Of a DNA stretch of 43,791 nucleotides, positions 30,501 to 38,815 are shown piece after piece; positions within the stretch are counted from its first letter, which is position 1, and every line of letters starts with the position of its first letter. Position numbers and translations under genes: made by a program. Source of the DNA: an uncultured Coriobacteriaceae bacterium (GTDB lineage: Bacteria > Actinomycetota > Coriobacteriia > Coriobacteriales > Atopobiaceae); NCBI GenBank assembly GCA_948439405.1, contig CAOJNB010000013.1, forward strand, positions 1-43,791, written 5' to 3'. The notes under the pieces are model-generated. The model saw only the letters and a program-made list of their open reading frames with translations. It did no database searches and was not told where the DNA came from.

Positions 30501-31899
30501 CGTCGACACGGTCCGCCTGACCGTCGGGCAGCGGCTCGCCGAGGCGGCGCCCGAGGACGAGCTCGACGCGCTGCGCGCCCAGCCGATCGGCTTCGACGTC
30601 ACGCGCAACGTGACCGGGGCGCAGGGCGTCTCCGGGATGCAGCCGTGGCCGGGGCGCGCCTCGTACCTCTCGCTCGCCGACGGGGTCCTGCAGGAGACGT
30701 CGTTCGACCCGAACGCGACGGGCGGCGCGCTCACCACGCGCCCGATCGGCCCCGACGGCGTCAGGATGGGGACGTTCCGGGTCAGCGGGAACGGCGACGT
30801 GCTCGTCTTCAGCGAGAACCGCGAGGGCCCCTCCGAGCAGACCTTCGACGCGGACGGCAACCCGACGGGAATCGAGACGACGCAGCGCTACCGCATCCTC
30901 GCGAGCATCTTCGTGGAGGGCATGTTCTCGGAGCCCTTCCCGCTGGCGGAGACCGCCCACGCCCTCGACGGCATCGTGGGCGTGTCGGGCGGCGAGAGCT
31001 ACACCTTCGTCACGACGGCCATCACGGACATGGCGAAGAGCTCCGCCGACATGTACTACGTCGAGGCGCCCGTCGTCGTGACGGCCTCCGTCTCCTCCCT
31101 CCTCGCCGAGGAGATCTTCGCGAGGCAGGGCGAGAGGGTGTCGTTCCAGGTGGTCGTGAGGAACGACGGCAACGTCATCCTCACGGGATGCCGCGCGACG
31201 CTGCACGACGCCGAGACCGGCGCAGCGGCCGCCGAGGCGCGGCTGAGCTTCGCCTCGGAGAACGTGAGCGCCTCGGCGTGGAACCCCGAGCGCTACGACG
31301 AGGCGGACGAGGTCGCCGTGTCCGCGGTCCGGCCCTACTCGGACGAGGTCCTCGCCGCGTGCGGGACCAACGGCTCGCACCTGCTGGCCGACCCAGCCTC
31401 CGCCGGCGTCCTGCTTCCCGGAAAGACGGGGCAGTACCGGGTGAGCTTCACGATCCCGGCGAACTGGCACGGCTCGAAGGACGTCTACGTGAGCCTCGAC
31501 GACTTCAGCTACGAGACGGTCGTCTCCTCCGCCCCGCCCGGCGCGGAGATCTCGCCCGTCGAGTTCGCGTCCCCGCACGAGGACCTTCCGCGGACCGAGC
31601 TCGTCGTGAGGGGCGAGCGGGAGGCCTTCGATCCGGGCCTGGGGCTGTCGCCCGTGACGGTGCTGTCCGACGACCCCGACGACCCGGCGGGCCCCGGCGA
31701 CCCCGACACGACCGGCGGCGGGCCCGACGAGGACCTCCCCCAGACGGGCGACGGCTCCGGCCTCGGCGTCGCGGGCGCGCTCGCGGGGGCGGCCGTGGCC
31801 GCGTTCGCCGCCTACAGCGCCCGCAGGACCGCCCTCGAGCGGGCGGCGGGGCCGGAGGGCGACGGGCGCCGCGACGGGTCGTCCGACGCGCCGAGATAG
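27505..31899 (+). CDS. Large Tat-exported, LPQTG-anchored surface protein
   Basis: The 1464-residue protein begins with a long basic N-region and a twin-arginine motif TRRAFLAG (residues 20-27), a hydrophobic stretch and a likely cleavage after AYA (48-50). It ends with LPQTG (1411-1415), a hydrophobic segment and a basic, long tail, the signals for sortase anchoring. Residues ~60-260 look like Ig-like/carboxypeptidase-regulatory-like modules; ~330-620 contains hydrophobic segments unusual for a surface protein (PIDFWLSPFGYFFFGIGVSA, YMVPCFVMFNFMLDA); ~760-1190 resembles a beta-propeller-like region; ~1205-1330 has a CARDB-like module (VVVRNDGNVILTGC). GAGGGGAG precedes the ATG. First gene of a two-gene operon. 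Overall family not recognised; adhesin is only a guess. Confidence 0.8.
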   Translation: MGARDRNTGRHGREGGPAVTRRAFLAGSGMTVASLLLPRVGVFGDKVAYAQDTGGSASGSGEPTARIIVLSRSEIGLEVWDVDERGATVPVPGATVTISTLDEGDPKTLEATADEDGTVVFDVKDLGVEVDWGDYGLRYRFEGSVTVTNGPDYRVCTLSRIRVDGGSALKVPCCRIVDASVPYFESLSFNGWDMQYCDCEVLRCKEAKDEIPIAGRLRVDASGKARMSLYARDEDGNLASRPVMSCEAPISKGVADLSKSGHYLRLVPAYDELLPKDRSFEAHVEVAGVTYVFGTTLAAFDPAYEVETGSADVIPGVSYGQTGIEHPVFTLPDSWPPVLRGSQMNFWLPTLPIDFWLSPFGYFFFGIGVSAGKAAGSLKGFSRESFSNETAASAAQPLKDLTDLMEERFDTLAAMQRGTEPGSSKNFGHSFSSKFAASLSVQAYASAEYNYLQDPEAQRFVGQAALVGDVAMYVTLLEQFTIYMVPCFVMFNFMLDARISGHGTIESPPGDPKNISFAPAKTGIGVVFTIEAALSVGVGVAQVLCVSVRGSACISLYVGLIEATSVTGKRHVVAGGALEVDLVAQALVFSWTGKLWSAENPRLYDNWAESTDALEGSSPLKPTAYALGVAADGSGVYSSDAPVGSEGLSMEKFAETASIVTSATLLATKEVSARAVAGGVAAPAPPASEDLGGGSFATPLDVAAPGAANADGGDDGYAYDYDGDGDQPACDGVAGVAGIAEDGGVVPSKDVRIVRGTFSNPRERVVVYDGVTYLFRIASVAYPAGGGTEGRTRLTAQVFDEGTGRWGRPQVLDVPVPLEGVDRADMFDYDFDVCVQSESSASSRLYQGIYVCMTSGLRSGGDATSFYDAACEPIVTMAVFNRDLRRLTSTMWRDDPGAARDAAHAVSCPRVTTLTRKGVPFLVAVAYLRHAGDAPDKVFGAASRTTCRVAVPLANNLVHTSGIEVDPTTSELTISCLDEGGDESAGAFSVLARSASGLSVDTVRLTVGQRLAEAAPEDELDALRAQPIGFDVTRNVTGAQGVSGMQPWPGRASYLSLADGVLQETSFDPNATGGALTTRPIGPDGVRMGTFRVSGNGDVLVFSENREGPSEQTFDADGNPTGIETTQRYRILASIFVEGMFSEPFPLAETAHALDGIVGVSGGESYTFVTTAITDMAKSSADMYYVEAPVVVTASVSSLLAEEIFARQGERVSFQVVVRNDGNVILTGCRATLHDAETGAAAAEARLSFASENVSASAWNPERYDEADEVAVSAVRPYSDEVLAACGTNGSHLLADPASAGVLLPGKTGQYRVSFTIPANWHGSKDVYVSLDDFSYETVVSSAPPGAEISPVEFASPHEDLPRTELVVRGEREAFDPGLGLSPVTVLSDDPDDPAGPGDPDTTGGGPDEDLPQTGDGSGLGVAGALAGAAVAAFAAYSARRTALERAAGPEGDGRRDGSSDAPR

Positions 31900-31908
31900 G
31901 AGGACACG

Positions 31909-34900
31909 ATGCACCTGCCGCCGCGCTCCGCGCGTCCCGCCCGCCTCGCGCTCGCCACCCTCGCCCTCGTCGTCGCGACGCTGCTCGCGGGCCTCCTCGC
32001 CGCGCCTGCCCCCGCCCGGGCGGTCGCCTCGCAGGTCCTCGAGCCCGGCGCGTCCGTCGACGTGTCGGGCGTGGGCGAGGACACGAGGTTCGTCGTCAGC
32101 CGCGCGGGGACGTACTCGTTCTCGGGGACCTCGAGCCGGGCGACGATATACGTCAACGCCTCGCCGGGCGACGAGGTCACCCTGGTGCTCGAGGACGGCC
32201 TCGCGCTCACCCCCTCCTCGGGCGCGCCGATCGAGGTCTTCGCGGAGTACGACGCATCGGAGCAGGCGCGCGTCGACGTCCTGATGGGCGTGGGGAGCAA
32301 CGCCTCGCTCACTGGCGGCAGCAGGTCCCCGGCGATTCGCGTCACCACGTTCGACATGACGAACAGCCAGGCCGCCCCTCCCGGCGACGACCCGATCGTG
32401 ACGATCGGCTGCCAGGACGACCGGTACGGCACCCTTCTGGACCTGAGGGGAGGGTCCGGCGCCCCCGCCCTCGCCATCGCCGGCTACGGCGACGTCGCCC
32501 TGACGGGCGGCAGCGTGTACGCCACCTCCGGCGGCGGGGGCGCGGGGGTCTCGTGCCCCGAGGGCGCGACGGTCGCCGCCGGCGAGGTGCGCCAGGGCGC
32601 CTTCGTCGTCACCGGCGGTCTCCTCAGCGCCCAGGGCGGCTCCGGCGCGCCGGGCATCGGGTCGGCGCGCGGCGACGTCGCGGTGCGGATCGAGGGCGGC
32701 ACGGTGAGCGTGAACGGGGGAGCGGGGGCCCCGGCCATCGGCAGCGTCGAGGGCGACGCGACCGTCTCGGTGACGGGCGGCTCCGTGACCCCCGCGAGCG
32801 GCTCGGCTCCCGGGGTCCCGGCCATCGGGTCCGTGAGCGGGACGGCCGACCTCTCGGTCTCCGGCGGGACCGTCGACGTCGAGGGCTTCTCCTACGGCGA
32901 GCTCGCGCTCGGGAGCGCGGGCGGGACCGCGGACGTGCGCATCTCCGGCGGGACCGTCGCCGTCGGGCTGGCGTCGTGCGGCAGCTCCGCCGAAGTCGGG
33001 GAGGACGACGACCCCCCGGCGGTCGTCGAGGTCACCGGAGGCTCCTACACCGGGTTCGCGGCGGGCACCGGGCTCGCGAACGACGGCGTCAAGCGCGACG
33101 ACATGGCCGTGAACGCGGCGGGGACCGTCGTGTGGCGCACCGTCGTGGAGCTCGAGGGGGCGAAGGTCAGGACGAGCGTCGAGTCCCTGGACGTGCGCGG
33201 TGCCGCCCCCGCCTACGGGACCGGCGGCATCCAGACGCGCCCGATGTGGGTCCAGGACGCGTCGCGCCCCGTCGTCGTGGTGTGGATACCCATCAACGCC
33301 GAGGTCGTGGGGGCCACGGACGACTACGTGAACTGCTACAGCGGCGAGGTCCACCCCACGCCGAGCGCCTCGGCGGGGCTCAGCTACGGCGCGCTCGAGC
33401 GCGTGCCCAACCTCACCATCGACGCCAACTCGGACGCCGGCTACGACGGGTCCGTCTGGGTCACGCGCTTCAGCACCACGATCCAGGTCGAGGAGGAGGT
33501 CGTCTCCAACGACGACCGGATGCTGGCCGGCGTCTTCGACGCCCCCGAGGGCGGGAACATGGTCATGGACGCCCAGTACCGCCTGCAGCCGAACGTGGAG
33601 GGATGGACCGGGCCGGCCGGCAGGTGGGAGCGCGGCGGCGCCCCCTTCACCCTCTACGCGCAGTGGCGAGACCCCTACTTCACCGTGTCCTTCGACGCGA
33701 ACGGCGGCACGGGGAGCATGGATCCCCAGGAGATCGACCTCGGGGTGACGACTGCGCTGAGCCCGTGCGCGTACCGGCGCACGGGGCATTCGCTGACGGG
33801 GTGGAACACGGAGGCCGACGGCACGGGCACGGCGTACGCCCCCGGGGCCGAGGTGAGCGACCTCGCCGCGGCCGGCGAGACGGTGACGCTCTACGCCCAG
33901 TGGGAGCCGGTCACCTACACCCTCCGCTACGACGGCAACGGCGGGGTCACCGGGCACGGCTACACCGAGTACTCGTTCACCCAGACGTACGGCGACCCGA
34001 TCACCATCGAGCCCAACATCTACTTCAGGCGCGCCGGCTACGAGTTCGTCGACTGGAACACGAAGCCCGACGGGTCGGGCGACTCGTACCGGGGGTGGGA
34101 CGTCGTCGGCGACCTCTCCGGCACGGCCGGCGACACGGTGACGCTCTACGCGCAGTGGGAGCCGCTCGCCGTGTCCTCCTACGAGATCTCGTTCGAGGCG
34201 AACGCGCCGGCGACGGCGAGCACGGAGCCCACGGGCTCGATGGACGCGCAGGCGGACGTCCCCTGCGGCACGACGGCGACCCTGCCGTCCGTCGGCTTCC
34301 GGCTGCCCGGATACCGCTTCGCCGGCTGGAACACGGAGCCCGACGGGACGGGCGATGCCTACGCGGACGCCGCCGAGGTGTGCGACCTCGCCGCCCCCGG
34401 GGAGTCGGTGACGCTCTACGCCCAGTGGAAGCCGCTGACCTACCACGTGACCTTCGTGCACGGCGAGGGGCAGGGCGCCACGTACACGCAGGCGTTCGCC
34501 TTCGACGACGCCGCGGCGCTCGTCTCCAACGTGTTCGTGGGCCCGACGGGCGCCGCCTTCGCGGGCTGGCGCGACGAGGCCACGGGCGCCCTCTACGCCG
34601 ACTGCGCGCAGGTGGTGAACGCGTGCACCGTGGGCGCGGACGGCTCCCTCGAGGGGCACACGTTCGTGGCGCAGTGGGCCCGCAGCGGCGTCACGGTGGT
34701 TCTGGCGCATGACGGCGCGCCTCTGGCGCTCGACGACCCCGGCACCGAGATCGAGCTCGTGCCCGAGGGCGGCGGCGAGCCGCTGGCCGGCTTCGCGGCC
34801 GGCACGGCCGAGGGGACCTACGTCCTGGCCGACGTGCCGCCGGGGACCTACGGCCTCGACGTCGGGGCGACGGGGGACGACGGGTCCCTGCTCTACCCGA

Positions 34901-35892
34901 CCTCCGGGCTCTCCGTCACGGTCGAGGCGGGGACGCCCGCGGTGCTGCGTGCCGACTACTTCACCGTCACCGTCGAGGCGGGCGAGCCGGGGGTCGCCCC
35001 CTGGCTCGGTGCCGCCGGCGTGACGAGCCGTGTGGTCCTCGCGGGCACCGAGGTGTCCGTCGGCGCGGGCGTCGACGGGGACGGGGGCTACGTCTTCGAC
35101 GGCTGGACCTGCTGGGGCGCCACGCCCGGCGGCTGGTCCGCCGACGCGGAGGAGCAGGACGTGGTCGTTGAGGGCACGACGATCCTGACGGCCCACGCCC
35201 GCTCCGCCGTCTACAGGGTCTCCTTCGACGCCAACGGCGGCGAGGGGACCATGGACGCCCAGGACATGGTGTGCCACGAGCCGCAGCCGCTCTTCGCGAA
35301 CGCCTTCTCGCTCGAGGGGGCCGTGTTCGCGGGCTGGAACACCGAGGCGGACGGCTCGGGCGACGCTTACGTCGACGGCGAGGTCGTGCGGGACCTCTCC
35401 TTCGCGGACGGCGGCACGGTCACGCTGTACGCCCAGTGGCGGCCCGTCGCCTACGAGGTGGCCTTCGACGCCAACGGCGGCGAGGGCGCCATGGCCCCCC
35501 AGCAGATGACGTACGGCGAGAGCGCGGCGCTGGCGCCCGGCGCCTTCGCGAGGGCGGGCCACGTCTTCGCGGGCTGGAACACCGAGGCGGACGGTTCGGG
35601 CGACGCCTACGCCGACGGTGCTGAGGTGCTCAACCTCTCGGCGGAGGACGGCGCCACGGTGACGCTCTACGCGCAGTGGGATCCCGAGCCCGAACCCGGG
35701 CCCGCGCCCGACGAGCCTACGCCCACGCCCGGTCCCGGCGGGGGCGGGGGCGGCTCGGAGGGGCTCCCCCGGACGGGCGACGTCCTTGGGGACCTCGCGC
35801 CCGTCGCGGCGGTCCTCGCCGTGCTCGGCGCCGTCCTGGCGATCGTCGCGAAGTGCGTCGCCGCGTCGCGCGCGGAGCGCTCCGACGGCTAG
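31909..35892 (+). CDS. LPRTG-anchored surface protein with beta-helix and Listeria-Bacteroides repeats
   Basis: The 1327-residue protein follows the preceding gene by nine bases, with an AGGAGG site. It has a Sec signal peptide (about 1-38, ending ARA), a glycine-rich right-handed beta-helix-like region (about 80-390; repeated VTGGSV, ISGGTVAV, GAPAIGS), then at least six Flg_new/Listeria-Bacteroides modules (VSFDANGG...GWNTEADG...TLYAQW). One interruption at about 925-1100 holds an Ig-like/transthyretin-like module. It ends with LPRTG (1286-1290), a hydrophobic segment and a short basic tail. Such repeats occur in adhesins such as internalin B. Likely co-expressed with the LPQTG protein. No sortase gene is present in the window. 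Confidence 0.9.
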   Translation: MHLPPRSARPARLALATLALVVATLLAGLLAAPAPARAVASQVLEPGASVDVSGVGEDTRFVVSRAGTYSFSGTSSRATIYVNASPGDEVTLVLEDGLALTPSSGAPIEVFAEYDASEQARVDVLMGVGSNASLTGGSRSPAIRVTTFDMTNSQAAPPGDDPIVTIGCQDDRYGTLLDLRGGSGAPALAIAGYGDVALTGGSVYATSGGGGAGVSCPEGATVAAGEVRQGAFVVTGGLLSAQGGSGAPGIGSARGDVAVRIEGGTVSVNGGAGAPAIGSVEGDATVSVTGGSVTPASGSAPGVPAIGSVSGTADLSVSGGTVDVEGFSYGELALGSAGGTADVRISGGTVAVGLASCGSSAEVGEDDDPPAVVEVTGGSYTGFAAGTGLANDGVKRDDMAVNAAGTVVWRTVVELEGAKVRTSVESLDVRGAAPAYGTGGIQTRPMWVQDASRPVVVVWIPINAEVVGATDDYVNCYSGEVHPTPSASAGLSYGALERVPNLTIDANSDAGYDGSVWVTRFSTTIQVEEEVVSNDDRMLAGVFDAPEGGNMVMDAQYRLQPNVEGWTGPAGRWERGGAPFTLYAQWRDPYFTVSFDANGGTGSMDPQEIDLGVTTALSPCAYRRTGHSLTGWNTEADGTGTAYAPGAEVSDLAAAGETVTLYAQWEPVTYTLRYDGNGGVTGHGYTEYSFTQTYGDPITIEPNIYFRRAGYEFVDWNTKPDGSGDSYRGWDVVGDLSGTAGDTVTLYAQWEPLAVSSYEISFEANAPATASTEPTGSMDAQADVPCGTTATLPSVGFRLPGYRFAGWNTEPDGTGDAYADAAEVCDLAAPGESVTLYAQWKPLTYHVTFVHGEGQGATYTQAFAFDDAAALVSNVFVGPTGAAFAGWRDEATGALYADCAQVVNACTVGADGSLEGHTFVAQWARSGVTVVLAHDGAPLALDDPGTEIELVPEGGGEPLAGFAAGTAEGTYVLADVPPGTYGLDVGATGDDGSLLYPTSGLSVTVEAGTPAVLRADYFTVTVEAGEPGVAPWLGAAGVTSRVVLAGTEVSVGAGVDGDGGYVFDGWTCWGATPGGWSADAEEQDVVVEGTTILTAHARSAVYRVSFDANGGEGTMDAQDMVCHEPQPLFANAFSLEGAVFAGWNTEADGSGDAYVDGEVVRDLSFADGGTVTLYAQWRPVAYEVAFDANGGEGAMAPQQMTYGESAALAPGAFARAGHVFAGWNTEADGSGDAYADGAEVLNLSAEDGATVTLYAQWDPEPEPGPAPDEPTPTPGPGGGGGGSEGLPRTGDVLGDLAPVAAVLAVLGAVLAIVAKCVAASRAERSDG
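33676..35683 (+). repeat. In-gene tandem Flg_new modules
   Basis: Modules of about 75-85 codons end in LYAQW-type motifs near 33900, 34158, 34431, 34680 (degenerate), 35440 and 35683. The last two modules are close at DNA level: the segments 35328-35440 and 35568-35680 share long identical runs, suggesting recent duplication or gene conversion. Confidence 0.75.
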
Positions 35893-35913
35893 CGGACGCG
35901 GCCGGCGGGCGGG

Positions 35914-36468
35914 CTAGCGGGAGGACTCCTCCCGCTTCCCGTCCGCCGCGATGTTCCTGGCGATGATCTCCTCGTCGTCGCGCCCGGTGACCATGCACCA
36001 GACGACGAACGCGACCCTCGTCACGGCGTTCACCATCGGGACGAAGAAGACGAGGAAGAGCGCCTTCATGACGAGCTGGGGCACGACGGAGCCCGGTCCG
36101 ACGACCAGGGCGAAGGAGACGGAGTCCAGCACGCTCGCGCCGAGGTAGACGCAGGCGACGACTGCGATGACGCGCGCCGGCAGCCACGCCGCGCACATCG
36201 CCCTGATCGAGCGCACGGAGCTCAGGATGAGCCCGGCGATGACGGCGAGGCAGGCCGCGCACACGAGGACGCAGGTCAGGACGAACAGCGCGGGGTGCAT
36301 GTCGAGCCCCTCGCTCGAGAGCCCGCCGATCGCGATGGGGACGCCGAGGGCGGCGCCGAGGACGGCGGAGCCGACGATCACGCAGAGGTCGACGGGTCGC
36401 CTGCCGCGGATGACGTCGCGGGCGTACTGGACCTCGTCCTTCGTGGGCGGTCTCACCGAGTCAGCCAT
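35914..36468 (-). CDS. Four-helix membrane protein of unknown function
   Basis: The 184-residue protein has a charged N-terminus (PPTKDEVQYARDVIRGRRPVD), four hydrophobic segments (about 27-48, 58-83, 96-119, 129-160) and an acidic/basic C-terminal tail (GRDDEEIIARNIAADGKREE). AAGGAGG precedes the ATG at 36468. It is convergent with the surface-protein operon and divergent from guaA. Family not recognised. Confidence 0.75.
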   Translation of the reverse strand: MADSVRPPTKDEVQYARDVIRGRRPVDLCVIVGSAVLGAALGVPIAIGGLSSEGLDMHPALFVLTCVLVCAACLAVIAGLILSSVRSIRAMCAAWLPARVIAVVACVYLGASVLDSVSFALVVGPGSVVPQLVMKALFLVFFVPMVNAVTRVAFVVWCMVTGRDDEEIIARNIAADGKREESSR

Positions 36469-36600
36469 GGCGCCTCCTTCTCGTCTCGCTCGTCCCCCAC
36501 CGTATCCCCGGCGGGCGCGCGCATGGTCATGGGCGCGTAAGGGCTCGCGGGGCTGCTATCCTCGATGGGTAACGCGAATCCCGCGACCGAAGGAGCCTCC

Positions 36601-37584
36601 GTGAGCCTCGACAAGCGTCCCGACGACATGGTCCGCATCACCACCCCCGAGCTCGCGCGGGCCTTCGTCGACGAGCAGGTCGCCGCCGTGCGCGAGCAGG
36701 TCGGCGACGGCAAGGTGCTGCTCGCCCTCTCGGGCGGGGTGGACTCCTCCGTGGTGGCCGCCCTGCTGGTCAAGGCGATCGGCAGGCAGCTCATCTGCGT
36801 GCACGTGAACCACGGCCTCATGCGCAAGGGCGAGTCCGAGCAGGTCGTCGACGTGTTTCGTAACCAGATGGACGCCAACCTCGTCTACGTGGACGCGACC
36901 GACCGCTTCCTCGACCTGCTGGCCGGCGTCGCCGAGCCCGAGCGCAAGCGCAAGGTCATCGGCGCCGAGTTCATCCGCGTGTTCGAGGAGGAGGCGCGCA
37001 AGGTCGCCGGCGAGGTGGGCTTCCTCGCCCAGGGCACCATCTACCCCGACATCCTCGAGTCCGACGGCGTGAAGGCCCACCACAACGTGGGCGGCCTGCC
37101 GGAGGACCTCGAGTTCGAGCTCGTCGAGCCGGTGCGCCTGCTGTTCAAGGACGAGGTCCGCGTCGTGGGCCGCGAGCTCGGGCTCCCGGAGTCCATGGTC
37201 GAGCGCCAGCCCTTCCCGGGCCCGGGCCTGGGCGTGCGCTGCCTCGGCGCGATCACGCGCGACCGCCTGGAGGCGCTGCGCGAGGCCGACGCGATCCTGC
37301 GCGAGGAGTTCGCCGCCGCGGGCCTCGCCGGCAAGGTGTGGCAGTACTTCGTGGTGGTGCCCGACATGCGCGCCACCGGCGTGCGCGACGGCGTGCGCGC
37401 CTACGAGTGGCCCGCCGTCATCCGCGCCGTCGACACCGTCGACGCGATGACCGCCACGGTGCCCGAGCTCGACTGGGCGCTGCTCAAGCGCATCACCGAC
37501 CGCATCCTCGCCGAGGTGCCGGGAATCTGCCGCGTCTCCTACGACCTCACCCCGAAGCCCATCGGCACGATCGAGTGGGAGTAG
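36601..37584 (+). CDS. guaA: GMP synthase, ATP-pyrophosphatase/dimerisation subunit (no glutaminase domain)
   Basis: The 327-residue protein covers the C-terminal two thirds of bacterial GuaA. It has the ATP-PPase P-loop SGGVDSS (44-50), [26 protein letters not shown] and the GMP synthase C-terminal dimerisation domain ([27 protein letters not shown]). It adenylates XMP and aminates it to GMP. The class I glutamine amidotransferase domain (about 190 residues) is absent, so ammonia or a separate GuaA-like glutaminase must supply nitrogen. I prefer GTG 36601 with GAAGGAG just upstream over ATG 36565, which has no ribosome binding site. A LuxR-type gene follows after 16 bases. Confidence 0.92.
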   Translation: MSLDKRPDDMVRITTPELARAFVDEQVAAVREQVGDGKVLLALSGGVDSSVVAALLVKAIGRQLICVHVNHGLMRKGESEQVVDVFRNQMDANLVYVDATDRFLDLLAGVAEPERKRKVIGAEFIRVFEEEARKVAGEVGFLAQGTIYPDILESDGVKAHHNVGGLPEDLEFELVEPVRLLFKDEVRVVGRELGLPESMVERQPFPGPGLGVRCLGAITRDRLEALREADAILREEFAAAGLAGKVWQYFVVVPDMRATGVRDGVRAYEWPAVIRAVDTVDAMTATVPELDWALLKRITDRILAEVPGICRVSYDLTPKPIGTIEWE

Positions 37585-37600
37585 GGCCGAGGGGAGCCGC

Positions 37601-38800
37601 ATGGACTACATGACGACAGCCGAGGCGGCCCGCCGCTGGGGCGTGACGCAGCGCCTCGTCCAGAGCTACTGCGCCCGGGGACGCGTCGAGGGCGCCGAGA
37701 AGTTCGGCGGCTCGTGGCACGTCCCCGCGGACGCCCCCAAGCCGCGCGACCTCCGTCGCGCGCACGCCAGGGAGGCATCGGGCCCCGCCCTGCGTCCCGC
37801 CGCGCCGCGGGCCGCCCTCATGCCGCTCATGGCCTCGGCCTTCGCGCCGGGGCATGCTCGGGAGCTCGTGGAGTCCCTCCCCGAGGGCCCGTGCCGTGAC
37901 GTCGCGCGCGCCGAGTACGCCTACTTCAGCGGCCGCGCCGAGGAGGCCGCGGCGGCCGTCGCGCGCCACCTCGACAGCGAGGACTTCGGGACGCGCCTCT
38001 CCGCCTGTCTCATCGACGCGTACGCGAGCCTCCCGCTCGGGAGGATCGACGAGGCCCGCCGCTCGCTCGACGAGGTCTGCGCCACGATCGCCCGCGCCTC
38101 CGAGGGGCGGCCCGAGCTGCGCGCGGCGGAGGCCTTCATCGCGCAGACGGCGAGCGTGCTGCTCCATCTCCCCGCGCCCGAGGGCCTGCCCGACGCCCGC
38201 GGCGTCCTGCCGCTGCTGCCGCCGGGGCTGCGCTCGTTCGCGCTCTACGTGATGGCGCACGCGGTCTACCTCGAGGGCGACCACGCCCGCAGCCTCGGCG
38301 TCGCGGAGGCGGCCCTCGTGGGCATGGAGGAGGTCTATCCCATCCCGGCGATCTACCTGCACCTGGTGGCGGTGATGGACCTCATGGCGCTGCGGCGCCC
38401 GGACGAGGCGCGCTCGCACCTGCTCGAGGCCTGGGAGCTCGCCCGCCCCGACGACCTGATCGAGGCCTTCGGCGAGCACCACGGGCTGCTCGGCGGCATG
38501 CTCGAGGCCGTGATCAAGCCCGCCTGGCCCGAGGACTTCCGCCGCATCATCGACATCACGTACCGCTTCTCGGCCGGATGGCGCCGCATCCACAACCCGA
38601 CGGCCGGCGACGACGTGGCCGACAACCTCACGACGACGGAGTTCGCCGCCTCGATGCTGGCCGCGCGCGGGTGGACGAACCAGGAGATCGCCGACCACAT
38701 GGGCGTGTCGCCCAACACCGTGAAGAGCTACGTCTCCTCCTCGCTGCAGAAGCTCGGCATCTCCCGCCGCCGCGACCTCATGGCCCACATGCTCGCGTGA
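37601..38800 (+). CDS. LuxR-type regulator with an additional N-terminal HTH
   Basis: The 399-residue protein has an N-terminal MerR/excisionase-like HTH (TTAEAARRWGVTQRLVQSYC, followed by FGGSWHVPADAPKP; residues 5-48), a helical TPR-like middle (about 80-330; YAYFSGRAEEAAAAVARHL, HAVYLEGDHARSLGVAEAAL) and a C-terminal LuxR HTH (343-399; GWTNQEIADHMGVSPNTVKSY). There are no membrane segments and no receiver domain. AGGGGAG precedes the ATG. Position 16 bases after guaA suggests co-transcription. It is a cytosolic transcription regulator; targets and signal unknown. Confidence 0.88.
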   Translation: MDYMTTAEAARRWGVTQRLVQSYCARGRVEGAEKFGGSWHVPADAPKPRDLRRAHAREASGPALRPAAPRAALMPLMASAFAPGHARELVESLPEGPCRDVARAEYAYFSGRAEEAAAAVARHLDSEDFGTRLSACLIDAYASLPLGRIDEARRSLDEVCATIARASEGRPELRAAEAFIAQTASVLLHLPAPEGLPDARGVLPLLPPGLRSFALYVMAHAVYLEGDHARSLGVAEAALVGMEEVYPIPAIYLHLVAVMDLMALRRPDEARSHLLEAWELARPDDLIEAFGEHHGLLGGMLEAVIKPAWPEDFRRIIDITYRFSAGWRRIHNPTAGDDVADNLTTTEFAASMLAARGWTNQEIADHMGVSPNTVKSYVSSSLQKLGISRRRDLMAHMLA

Positions 38801-38815
38801 CGGGCTCCGGCCTCC

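Noticed and set aside
27444..34712. A 2422-codon plus-strand frame overlapping the LPQTG and LPRTG genes
   Set aside because: It is out of frame with the real genes, Arg/Gly-rich, and lacks a ribosome binding site; another shadow of high GC.
29488..35562. A 2024-codon open frame on the minus strand
   Set aside because: It is antisense to the two surface-protein genes; the third-position GC bias of those genes removes stop codons from this frame. The product is Arg/Gly/Val-rich low complexity without any domain.
33676..35683. CRISPR-like array
   Set aside because: The periodic sequence lies in frame within a surface-protein gene, and units are about 230-270 bp coding modules without spacers.
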